Shown piece after piece: positions 54,344 to 64,000 of a stretch of 64,000 nt of DNA (positions are counted from its first letter, which is position 1; every line of letters begins with the position of its first letter). The DNA is from Hypsibius dujardini (lineage: Eukaryota > Tardigrada > Eutardigrada > Parachela > Hypsibiidae): the NCBI GenBank assembly GCA_001579985.1, contig LRSR01013283.1, positions 1 to 64,000 on the forward strand, read 5' to 3'. The position numbers were made by a program, and so were the translations under genes. The notes beneath the pieces are model-generated. The model saw nothing but the letters and a program-made list of their open reading frames with translations, did not search any database and had not been told where the DNA came from.

Positions 54344-54860
54344 CCGGGTTAATCTTCACCCGCTCTCAACATTTTTTTAAGGCTAATGTATTACGAGAGA
54401 TGCGCCCGGATTTTCGGCACCAAAGAACAGAATTTCGAATTCGGGAACCCGCTTTTCTGGGTCTCCAATATACGTGTTTTTCGTCGAAACGACTCATTTG
54501 GGTCGCCGTGCGATTTGAAGGGTTTCCGATTGTAATACCGTCTTAGACCCATGGAATGATGATGATGGAATGGTTAAGAAAACTTTTAGACTAAACACAA
54601 ATTTTAACATTGAGTCACTAAAAAATGACATGACTTTAAATTTTGAGTGGTCATAAATGTTAAAATTTTAAGTTTTTGAAGATTGTGGGCTACTTTCCTA
54701 ATGATTACAAGCTTACCCGCAGACTTTTAAGGGTGTCGCTCTGTGTGACAGCCAGACGCTAGAACTTTGTTTTTGAGCTTTTTGCATATGAATCAGGTTT
54801 CTCTGGGAACTTTGCGTTCATTTTAACTGCGGTGTGCAAAGCGCGCGCAAGCGCAACGGC
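54344..54860. other. No gene recognised
   Basis: AT-rich spacer between the palindrome and the degenerate coding region. Confidence 0.45.
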
Positions 54861-54869
54861 GCTGAGCAA

Positions 54870-56590
54870 TTACGACTTGTGGTCAAAACAAACAAAAACA
54901 TTCCTTGCCGGTTCCTTTGATGGCGTTGACGCAGTAGCTGGTGGCCCGACCATGGTGCCATCACGAGTTGGAACAGACAGGGCAACAGGCGTTGCCTCTG
55001 AAGAAGCAGTTGTGGGTGTTACCTCTGCGGGTCCACCTGGAAATAAATACCTCAAAGTACGTTCCAGAGCCTCGAATAAAATTGTGAGGTGCACGGCCAC
55101 GCCCTTTTTTGCTTCTGTAGGGATGCACGCGGAGTCATAGTAACTCTTTACTTTAACTTATCACAATGTGATAGTAATTAGTGACAATTGTTCAACAAAA
55201 TCGTGCATAGTTTTGACTTGCACGTGGCCAGAAGTTTAAGCTACTTACACTGTCAGATTCGATGGTCTTCACAAAATCTAACAAGCAACAAGGGCTGCGC
55301 CGACCCTTTCCACTCATACCAAATACGCAGGACACTCGCCTAGATTTCAATAGCACTCCATCCTCGAGTAAGGCGCTCATATGCACATAAGTCCTTTCTA
55401 CGAAGCGCCGTCCTTCGCAGATGTTGCTGGCATCAGTCCAAAACACAAAGCACTTAATGTTAAATGCTGAATCCAGAAGCTGTTGCGAAATCTTTTTCAT
55501 CACACAAAGATTACCAAACTTGAGGCTTCTTGAACGGATACTGCCGCGTGCGAGCAAACTGGCCCCCAATTCGATGGTCTGATTCCACGACTCGGCCTGA
55601 CCCAGTTAATTGTCTCTGGTTCGGCATATACAGACACGGCAACAGACCATTCACATTACAGGTAGTCGGCACGAAAAGCGGTCGCAAGTGCAATTTTCTC
55701 GCTGAATTTGAACTCCTTTTCGAGTCTACGAAAGGTGCTGAGCGCCACGGCGTCGTAGAGTGGCCGAACAAAGTCACATGCTTTCACAGCCAGCTCGCTG
55801 CAAAGTCCGTCTTCCTTGACGTTGCAGTCGTTATGTTTCTTGTCCGCACATGTGACGAGAAAGCTTGATTTGGCCTTCAGGTTCCCGGACTGTAATTCGG
55901 ACAACATTTACTTCATGTAGTTTGACAGCACGCAGACTCTTTTTGTGACTGCGGTTGCGCCACGACCGGCAACGTCCAAACTGGTAGCGCTCATGATGGT
56001 CTAAAACTGGCCCGATAACTTTTAACTAATCCACAGATGTACCAAATCTGCGCCACACGCTTGACAAACAAGTCTACAGGTATACTGCTCCCTCACCGAA
56101 AACTGCTTCCAGTCCCGTCCACACTTTGTCCCGATGTCGTCGATCAATTTATCCCTCATGTCCTCCGTTGTTAAGTGTGTGTGGAGCTAGTGAAATGCGC
56201 CCGCAGGAACATTTTTCTCGTGTACTCGGAGAAAATAAGTTTGCGAATGGCCGTCGAAGGGATCGGCAAGCCATTCCGCGTATCGTGCTTGCGTCTCGGT
56301 AATACGCTGCTGAACATCTCGAAATCCAGCCAGCACGGCTTGGACTAAAACTTCCAGATAGATCCTCTTTTCCAAGTGGGATTAGGCGCCATTGAAGTAG
56401 ATTTTAATGTTCAACAGATGTTGTGCGAATCGGTCCTTTTTTTCACTTTGGCACCCATTTCTGCTTCGATTCAATTCAAGGTGCTCTTTACGGTATCCAT
56501 GTTGCCACGGCTTTAGCCAGTCGGGGCCTAGGACAGCTTTGACGACGGGAGCGAGGAAGTCCCGACTCATCCGTGGCGCCTACGTCATCA
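54870..56590 (-). pseudogene. Degenerate coding region of unknown family
   Basis: Several minus-strand frames look protein-like and lie head to tail. 56570-56187 (PVVKAVLGPDWLKPWQHG; then RITETQARYAEWLADPFDG) runs on past a stop near 56184 into EDMRDKLIDDIGTKCGRDWK, which has the feel of a death-domain helix pair. After that come ADKKHNDCNVKEDGLCSELA (55907-55656), then FNIKCFVFWTDASNICEGRR (55569-55260, followed by a GTAAGT donor) and a Pro/Thr-rich tail (55137-54870). In-frame stops at about 56384, 56184 and 56010 and frame changes suggest a decayed gene or transposon. I cannot name it, and the death-domain idea is weak. Confidence 0.4.
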
Positions 56591-57118
56591 CACAGTAAAA
56601 AGCGACCGTTTTGATTGGTTTCAAAGATGTGCGAATCACAAGACCGCACGTGTCGATCGATTGATTACTGAAACAGTTCAAAGTTACGGTTTTCATCCTT
56701 CCTTTCTGCGGTCGACTCATTGATTCGTAAGAGTTGTTTTGGCCCACCGGGTCTGATTTACTGGGCGGTCCAAAAAGTATCACGGATGGGCAGGGACTTT
56801 ATAGTAATGTTTTTCGCATTACAGCTACCTGTGTAGTCGATTGTGATTCTCGTTGTGTCTTGACGCTCTCCATGAGGTCCACACGTTATTCAGCGCCCCC
56901 TATCGGAGGTTCCTGGAAACCCAGAACCAAGGACCACTGTCACCACCGAGGTCTGAAATGCCGCCCACCCTTCGTCAGCACGAGTTCGCGGGTGTTTATT
57001 TCGGGCAGCACGCGGGAGGGTGCGCGCTTATGTTATCTCGAGCAATTACTGGCTGGTGACAGATAACTGATCCTTAGTTAAACACGTGCACTGTGGTCGT
57101 TAATAACTGTTCCACGGT

Positions 57119-57373
57119 TTGAAGAGTTCCTTACTCATCGTGACTTCAATTACATTTATTGGGATAATGCTGGAGTTTGTTTCGTGTTTCAGTTCCAACC
57201 ACGACACTAATGATTTTGTAAACATTCAAGCTAACTTCATTACGGGGAACTCGCCACATGTCATTCATTCCATCAAAACAATTTACACACCGCCTTGTGT
57301 ACGAATGAGGATTCCTACATTCATCTCTGAACTTCATTTACTGCAATGGAACATTAGGTTTGCTAATTTGTAG
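57119..57373 (+). CDS. Short hypothetical frame with signal-peptide-like start
   Basis: 84 codons beginning with a basic residue and a hydrophobic core (SSLLIVTSITFIGIMLEFVS), then no recognised motif. It lies just upstream of the tandem kinase on the same strand and could be an unrelated small secreted peptide or chance. Confidence 0.2.
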   Translation: MKSSLLIVTSITFIGIMLEFVSCFSSNHDTNDFVNIQANFITGNSPHVIHSIKTIYTPPCVRMRIPTFISELHLLQWNIRFANL

Positions 57374-57553
57374 CCATGGCCGACAACATGACAAATGCAC
57401 GGGACGTCAACAGTCACATTTTCTTCCCGTTGGACAATCTTCTCAACTTCCACGTACAAATTGCCTCGATTTCGACTTTTTGAGTGAAAAACAAGTTTTC
57501 TTGACTTTTTGCTCGGTGACGCATTTTGAAACGATTTACATCGCTATTGCAGC

Positions 57554-60500
57554 ATGTATCAGAGAGCTTTTCAATCGCAAACGAGAACCCTGACTCCGGT
57601 GGAGGGAGACCTCTCCCCCGTTATATATTACCAATTGGGACAACTGAACGAGAAATCTACCGAATCTGTCGTCAAGTGCCGCGATGAAATCTTTTCGCTC
57701 AAATATATTCACAGACCGCCTGAGCAGATCGGCGAGATTATTGAGATTTACTCGCAGTTACGTAAATTGGATCACTCGAATATTGTCAAGTATTTCAACT
57801 ACGGATGGAGTCAGGAGCCAGCGTTTCCCAAACCGGTCACATTTGCCTCAATGCAGCAGTACATGTCAGGTTTGTTTGAAACTGTGCACTCTTGTGTGTC
57901 GCAAAACTTGCGTTTGCGTCAGAAATTTAAGTAATGTTCCTTAACGACGAGGATGATGTTCCTTAAAATTTCCCGTTAGAGTCCGAGATTATGAAAATCA
58001 GTCACTTCTTAATTGGTTCAGTCTGACATCAATAGCACTTTATGTTTAAAATACAATCGCGACAATCACTGTGAAACTGTTTAATGCGAAGGAATGTTTC
58101 GGTGTATGATACCGGGTGGAATCACCGAGAAACAAAAACATCAAAAACTAAAAAAGCCAAAGTATAAAGAATTTCATACTCTACAAAAAAATAAATTACT
58201 ATTTTGAATATGACCACCGTCTGCTGTCTGCACACGACGGACGTGTCTCTGCCAAGAATCAACGACGGCCATAATCGTCTCCTGCGGAATAGCGTCCCAT
58301 TCTTTCTGCAATATCTTTTTGAGTTTCTGGAAATTTGGAATGAAATTGTACTTGATCAGTCGCTGCTTGAGTATGGACCACACGCTAAAGTCGAGGACGT
58401 TGAGTTTGGGTGAATTCGGAAGCATCTGAGCGTTGGGGATGAAGCTCGGGAATTATTCTCTCTGGAAATTCTGGACAGTACCCGCCGCCTGACAGGGTGC
58501 CTTGTTTTGGTAAAATATGGCTTCCGATGGTTTCAGCCTGTAGGGCATGTTCTTCTTTACAAATGAGATGCACTCTGACATAGAGTATGCTGATTCAAGC
58601 AAAATCCAGATTTCAAAACAACAAAGGGAGTAGGCCCTTCACGAGAACCCTCGGCGAAAATTATAGCGCTCAATGGCGTCTTCGGAACAGCCGAAATTTC
58701 TTTCTGTCTGGGATTAGATCAAAAAACTTGCCGTAACATCGATCGTTCTGTGTGTTGTGGTACTTTTACACCGTCACATAACATTCGTCGACAAACAGGA
58801 AGTTGTCCACGTCCGATTTTCGGTACCTCTTGCGGAATCCGCGACAACATTTTTTCCGGGTTTTTTGCTGTCCGCTTTGAGTGAGATACCTCTTTCTCTT
58901 CTTATAGCAATTGATCTGTCTTTTGCAAAATACTCCTCACCAAGGTGTGCACTATTCAAACTGCCTGGCGACGGATCGGACAGTCAAGCGGCGGACGATG
59001 GTGGCAGTCATTTTCGGGTCGATTTCTTTCATGGTTGTTTTCGCTCCATTCGCACCTTTTCCTCCTACTCTTTGGCAAATTCCGATTTTAAACGACGTAA
59101 GCTGCTTTCACTTCCCAAAACCTTGTTCAGGGCAACGATTTGAGCGACCGAATTGCCAACCCTAAGGTGGGAAATGACAGCGGCACGCTGCCTACCGTCA
59201 GCATGATAAAAATGTAAACAAACCCAGTCAAGTGCACTTTCTGAGACAAGGGAAAGTTTGTTTTTCAAATGAGTGGCGACACACTTTCGCTCTTAAACTG
59301 AGAGAGGCGCTGCAGTCGTTTCATGTTTCCGTAAAAAAATAAGACTCCACGCGATACAAAAGTGGTGGAGGTGATTAGCATCACAGATTTTTTTAGCTTG
59401 CCTGAATCGAACCTACCCTACCGTACAGTGAATAGCGCTGAATGGGCAGAAATGCGAGCCGTTCCTTGCAGATTTGGGTTTACGAGGCTGGGGGCCTTAG
59501 GATGACGGACATTTCTAACGCCATGGGTGCCCAATGACAATAAAGCTCATTGAACGGACAAATGACATCATTTCTTGCAGGTGGAAATTTCAAAACCCTG
59601 TCACGCCAATCCATGACCGGAATTGATGTGATCACTCTTGCCTCTCAAATAGCTGATGGTCTTGCATATCTACATTCTCGTAAACCTATCATTGCCCATG
59701 GAAATCTGAGGAGTGACTGTATTTTTATAACTGACGGCGGCTCAAAAATCCTGTTGGGCGACCTCGATAACTTTATATCCGTTGATGCTATAGTTCCATC
59801 CTCTCAGCGGACGTTTTATATGCCACCTGAACAGTTGAAGAAAAATTACAAGGGCCACATGACGTACTCAGATATTTGGAGCATGGGTTGTGTGATTCTC
59901 CACATGCTTGGAGGCGGAGAGTTTTTCATCATGGCGGAAGGTGAGCTCGTCAGGTGCATGAACGACGATCAAGGAAACGAACTGATTATACAGAAGATTT
60001 GCGCCGGAGGCAGACCACATGTCCCAACCTCGCTCCAACTTCCAGCGAACAGTCGAGATGCATTGGAAGAATGCTTCCGAATTACGCCCAGTGCAAGAAT
60101 GTCAGCGGAGAATGTCTCCCGCAGACTGAAATGCCACCAGAACCAGACAGCACCAGAACCACGTCCAGACGAAAAGGAATTCAAGTCGTCAACCGGTATC
60201 ACCATCAGAGTGAAACTTGAGCGATACCTGGACTCTGGGAGATTTGGTCAGGTCTTCTTGGCCAAGATAATTGCATCGGAACAATTGGAAATCCAGGATC
60301 ACAATATCATATTGAAAAGCATGCAAACCAATCAGCCCGCTGACAAAACGACCATTCAGTTGTGGAATATCCTACGTCAATTGACCCATCCAAACATTGT
60401 CCGATATTACGCGTTTGGTGACAACGAAACCAACTGGTTATTTGGACCCCTCAGAACAGTGTTCTCTATCCAGGAATATTTATCAGGTAGAAGTAACGTA

Positions 60501-61386
60501 AAAATTAACGATTAACGGAGCTGGCAAAGTTTGTCCAAAGATTCCTGTTGCAGGTGGAACACTGGCCAAGCATTGCAAAGAGTTTCCCAGCATGAATCGT
60601 CTCCGGATGTACACAGGACAGATATTGCAAGGGTTGGCCTATTTACACAGCCGGAGTCCACCCATCATTCACGGTGACATCAAAGGCGACAACATTGTGC
60701 TGACCGCGGACAAGCAGATTGCCAAAATATGTGATCTGGATGATGCGATATGTATGAAAACAAATTTAACCTCCACAACCGACGTGAAGGACCTCATGGG
60801 TACGCTCAGGTACATGTCGCCGGAAATGGCACTCACAGGATGGGCAAAAAATGACGGACGAAGTAGGAATATCGTTGGACGTTCCACTGACATCTGGAGC
60901 CTCGGATGTACGATTCTCGACATTGTTTGTGTCCAGCCCTTCGGGTTCTTTGATAAAAGCGGAAAATTATTTCAGCTTCGCGAGGCACGTCCCACTGATC
61001 TCATACAGCTCTTCTCCGGGGGTGCTAGACCGTTTATACCGCCGGACGCAGCGCCAGATCTGTATGATTTTCTCTCTCAGTGCTTTCAAATTGACAATCG
61101 TGAACGGCCATCTGCAAGCAACTTACTCAAACACGCGTTTGTTGACCCGGAATCTAGGATTATCGTTCGGTCGGAATCTCTGGCTGGAGAACCGTTACTA
61201 GTATACACTTCGGACATCCCATCAGTCGATCCATTTGACTGCTGGCGCACAATGAACTACAGAGAAGCCTGTCCGCTTCTGCAGTCGGTAGTGTTTTCTA
61301 AATTGTGCGTAATTGTTATCACCGTTTTCTTACTAATATACATCATATTCTGTCTAGTGCCATTTACTCTGAATTCCTCAATTTGA
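57554..61386 (+). CDS. Tandem pseudokinase-kinase with C-terminal membrane anchor
   Basis: Three exons: 57554-57869, 59581-60486 and 60554-61386, both joins phase 1, a predicted 684 aa. Domain 1 (residues about 15-305): degenerate glycine loop, FSLKYI lysine, LDHSNIVKYF, then after the intron LASQIADGLAYLHS, catalytic loop HGNLRSDCIF (Asp and Asn lost), GDLDNF, MPPEQ, SDIWSMGCVI: a pseudokinase. Domain 2 (about 330-605): glycine loop SGRFGQVFLAK, IILKSM, LTHPNIVRYYAFG, HGDIKGDNIVL (Asp, Lys, Asn kept), CDLDDA for DFG, LRYMSPEM, STDIWSLGC, ending HAFVDP. This resembles MEKK/STE11 (HRDIKGxN). A single hydrophobic helix (CVIVITVFLLIYIIFCLV) lies 10 residues from the end, making it a likely tail-anchored protein with both kinase domains in the cytosol. 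The 1.7-kb first intron holds a Tc1/mariner relic; the second is 67 bp. Confidence 0.83.
58174..59268 (-). mobile_element. Tc1/mariner (DD37D-like) transposase relic in kinase intron
   Basis: Minus-strand fragments in order: an N-terminal helix-turn-helix-like piece (DGRQRAAVISHLRVGNSVAQ, 59200-59100), a middle piece near 58570-58390, and a C-terminal piece (58425-58174) with MLPNSPKLNVLDFSVWSILK. The last matches NSPDLNPLDYSVW of maT/DD37D elements, with the terminal Asp kept and the SPD aspartate changed to Lys. The middle is frameshifted and the first two catalytic aspartates were not found. Terminal repeats not identified. Confidence 0.6.
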
Positions 61387-61446
61387 TAACTCTAATAAAG
61401 GAACTCCGAACACGAGCTGGCGACAGTGCGATCGACGAGTAATGGA

Positions 61447-62167
61447 ACAGTACGAGGTAAAGGCCGTTAACCAGGCCGCTTTTAGAAATCAACTTAACCA
61501 GGCTGGTTTTTTCAACGTTGATTTCCCGGCGCTGCAGTGCTGCCGTGCCATAAAAGATGGCTTGAAAACATTCAAAAACATTCTCTGGTCCATTTTAGTT
61601 CGTTCCTAAGTCTCACGGTTCGAATTTGTGTCCAAAAAAGGGAATAGAAGAATCTCAATGGAGAAGTGTGCAAGTAGTCCGGTAGAGGCGCAACTTCGGT
61701 TCCTTTCTGGCGCATGAAGACATTGTGCATCTGTTTCACTTCACGTGCGTTCACTTCATCACGACGGCTCTAGAAGTGAATTTTTAGCTCCTTATTTTAT
61801 ATATTTTTGCATCTGTTACTGTTATAATTTAGAATTTTTTTAACACAATGATCATCTGGGTTGCAGCTACTTACGTTTTGAGCACGACCGTCACATTCGA
61901 ATGTTTCTCCAGAGCCTTATTTTGTTCAAGTCAACTAATCAAAGTTACATGCGTATATCGTTTAATTATTCGAGTTAGTGGTGAAGTAACAGTGGCGAGA
62001 AGTTTTCTATCTCATAGTCAAATCAAGCATATAAACAACGGGACCATTAGGCTATCTCCCTGGGTTGACTTCGCAAAAACGACTTATGCGCCACCTGCTG
62101 GCCTGGCGGCTTAGTCAAGTTACGATTTCTAAAAGCGGTCTGGTTAACGGCCTTTACCTCGTACCGA
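61447..62167. mobile_element. 720-bp element with 45-bp inverted ends
   Basis: TACGAGGTAAAGGCCGTTAA (61449 on) is repeated in inverse up to 62165, the arms continuing through CCAGGCCGCTTTTAGAAATC. The interior has no convincing reading frame. Target duplication not seen. Confidence 0.65.
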
Positions 62168-62200
62168 AGCAACATTCGTAGAGCGAGTGCCTGTCGTTGT

Positions 62201-62524
62201 TGTTGAACTGCGCCCAACAAGTCCTCATACCCAATCATCACAGCTATTTGAGTTGTTAATACCTTACATACTTAATAACTATATCTACCCTACTAACCCT
62301 GCCACAGCTAATTACTTGTATGTAATTGTGATGTATGTGCTATTTACTATCATTTCTATAGTTAACACTTTGCTATTTATTCATGTGCTTCATGTTATTG
62401 GATAATTAGCTTGAGAGGAAGTTGTACTTCATCTTTCCTATCTTCCAAATTAACTCTCTACCTATCACTAAATTCAGTCTAATAAACTTGTTAACTACCC
62501 AACTTCCGTTTGGTAGACCTAACA
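62201..62524 (-). mobile_element. Solo LTR, family A, copy 3 (minus orientation)
   Basis: 324 bp, the inverse of the LTRs at 30931 and 48377, more diverged, with the 4-bp target duplication TTGT (62197-62200 and 62525-62528). No internal element. Confidence 0.85.
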
Positions 62525-62779
62525 TTGTATTGAAACTCTTGACCTTATCTTGAATTCTTCGGTAGATACTATATCAAGGGCTGAAGATTATTCGAACCTG
62601 AGTATGTTACTCTGCACTATTGTTAATACGTTTCTCATGCAAAAGCAGTGGTAATGAGACGTCCACCCTTTCCGATCAGAGTACAAAATAACTTTGTCAG
62701 GAGCTTCTTAGCGTGAACGTTTGTATGGTTCCGCAGTGGTATTGTTGCAGCAAAAGCAGTCCTCTTTTCGTCCAATGCC

Positions 62780-63925
62780 ATGGATCTGTTCCTTTCACCC
62801 TTTCTGGGACCACTTATGCAGACTGGTGTTGCATCAGTTTACACGGCTTGCGCAAAGGCAGCCTCGGATTTACTAACAGACCCGAAAAACCGCGAACGGA
62901 ATCATGAACGAATTGAAAACTACTTCGAAACCAAAGATATCCTGCCTGCGATCGAGAAAATGGTGCGCACGTTGGGCGAGAACGGACAACGGTCAGCCGT
63001 TTCTAGCAAGGTTTATGATGGCCTCAATGAAATCAACAATAATTTGAGTTCTTTCCGGACGCTGATGAAAGACTACGGACGGAGTCCCGGACCGAAGACG
63101 TGGAAGTTCGTTGATGGTGTCTACTGTAACGGCCTCATTCCCGGCGACAAGATCCGCATGCTGTTCGAGTGGATCACAGTGGGCCACGTCGGAACGGGGA
63201 AGCTGTTAGATAATATTCGGTATATTTGCCAAGACGACGTGGAACTGTACAAAGAACACGACCGAATCCTTGTGGCGATGCTGAACGGTTTGTGTGACAT
63301 GCAGATTTTGTTTGAGCGCTACGACAACTTTCCAATCCATAACGCCCTCGGGAGAATTGACGCCCCTTTCACGAATCAACTGTTACCCGAGCATGTGGGA
63401 TTCGCGATGACCGAAAGGAACTCGCACATTTCCAGCATCACCAAAGAACGGGATATCAGTTACCAGAAAATGAAGACGCATTTTATTAGGAAAAATTGTT
63501 CGGATCCAAGGCATGCAGCCAACAACGCATCGCCGTGCAATACGTTGGACCATGACCTATACAAATGCCTGAGTGATTACAAACGATCCGCAAATCATGT
63601 TACGGCAGATCGAATCGTCAGTGACGTGTTGGCCAAGTACGGACATTTTAGTTGGTCAGTTCTGGTGGTGAAAAAAAGGGCCGATGTAAAAGATTTTCTT
63701 TACAACGAAAAGTGCGGTACGAACATTTATCTGAAACGATTCGGACGCACGCGACGCCTTGGCCCAAGACGGGAGCCTTGGGGCAGAGTGGACCCAAAAG
63801 GCGACGACGAATTAGCACCATACGGTTGCCTTATAGGTTACAGGACGGGCTTCTTTTCGGAAAAGGCTGCTGTGCTGTTTTGGGTGGACAGGGATATCAT
63901 CGGAGACACCTCTTACATAACGTAA
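62780..63925 (+). CDS. Uncharacterised 381-aa protein
   Basis: A long open frame with even codon use and a globular composition, but no family that I recognise. The N-terminus (MDLFLSPFLGPLMQTGVASV) is mildly hydrophobic and could be a weak signal or anchor. An acidic, helical middle (ERIENYFETKDILPAIEKM; DDVELYKEHDRILVAMLNGL) precedes a Cys/Asn-rich segment and a basic C-terminal part (LKRFGRTRRLGPRREPWGR). The stop TAA at 63923-63925 lies inside a good donor sequence (AC|GTAAGC), so the gene may continue by splicing beyond the window edge. The start at 62780 is the first Met of the frame. Confidence 0.6.
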   Translation: MDLFLSPFLGPLMQTGVASVYTACAKAASDLLTDPKNRERNHERIENYFETKDILPAIEKMVRTLGENGQRSAVSSKVYDGLNEINNNLSSFRTLMKDYGRSPGPKTWKFVDGVYCNGLIPGDKIRMLFEWITVGHVGTGKLLDNIRYICQDDVELYKEHDRILVAMLNGLCDMQILFERYDNFPIHNALGRIDAPFTNQLLPEHVGFAMTERNSHISSITKERDISYQKMKTHFIRKNCSDPRHAANNASPCNTLDHDLYKCLSDYKRSANHVTADRIVSDVLAKYGHFSWSVLVVKKRADVKDFLYNEKCGTNIYLKRFGRTRRLGPRREPWGRVDPKGDDELAPYGCLIGYRTGFFSEKAAVLFWVDRDIIGDTSYIT

Positions 63926-64000
63926 GCAGACTTTACAGGTTCGGCAGCGATTTCTGAACTGGCTTTTAAACGCTCTTTTGTCATCCCGATTATTCAATAA

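Noticed and set aside
1-64000. CRISPR arrays, tRNA, rRNA, bacterial operon features
   Set aside because: None recognised; the tandem repeats lack spacers, and the gene structure is eukaryotic. Weak tRNA genes could be missed without a covariance search.

Overview
The window is nuclear DNA from an invertebrate animal. Genes are split by short spliceosomal introns (63 bp to about 2 kb). The recognisable proteins are animal ones: DIS3L2, HSD17B10, a MARVEL protein, GT92 glycosyltransferases, rhodopsin-type GPCRs and MEKK-like kinases. Roughly half of the window is repeats. Small lineage-specific families, very short introns and decayed Tc1/mariner and Merlin transposons would suit a tardigrade or another small ecdysozoan, but nothing seen here proves the phylum.

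Layout. 0-2.6 kb: 3' part of DIS3L2, with CTGT/ACAG microsatellites in its introns. 3.5-11.6 kb: two tandem GT92 paralogues on the minus strand, with different small inverted-repeat transposons in their introns. 12-16 kb: minisatellites, the tail of an unknown gene, an old LTR and a decayed tyrosine-recombinase element. 16.2-19.7 kb: a type II membrane protein with modular exons. 20.6-22.3 kb: a GPCR-like gene that looks disabled. 22.8-23.4 kb: Merlin transposase relic. 26 kb: an intronless MARVEL gene, then an assembly gap. 28.2-29.2 kb: a secreted-looking Cys-rich repeat protein. 29-36 kb: mostly repeats, including two solo LTRs. 36.9-38.3 kb: a three-exon GPCR on the minus strand. 40-46.7 kb: the HSD17B10 gene and a partial, decayed duplicate of its locus. 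47.7-61.4 kb: a cluster of divergent protein kinases and pseudokinases on both strands, heavily invaded by transposons. 62.8-64 kb: an uncharacterised 381-aa protein.

The kinase cluster is the best candidate for something not described before. One member is a predicted 684-aa protein with a pseudokinase domain, a MEKK-like kinase domain and a single C-terminal membrane segment. The three most kinase-like domains carry Asp-Leu-Asp where kinases normally have Asp-Phe-Gly, and three domains share a phase-1 intron at the hinge.

Other points of interest are complementary microsatellites flanking an in-frame three-exon block of DIS3L2, a dispersed 10-bp minisatellite that is translated inside a GT92 gene, and introns of 63 and 78 bp that are multiples of three with no stop. 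Exon joins were read by eye from GT/AG (one GC/AG) signals and frame continuity. Family calls come from remembered motifs, not from a search.
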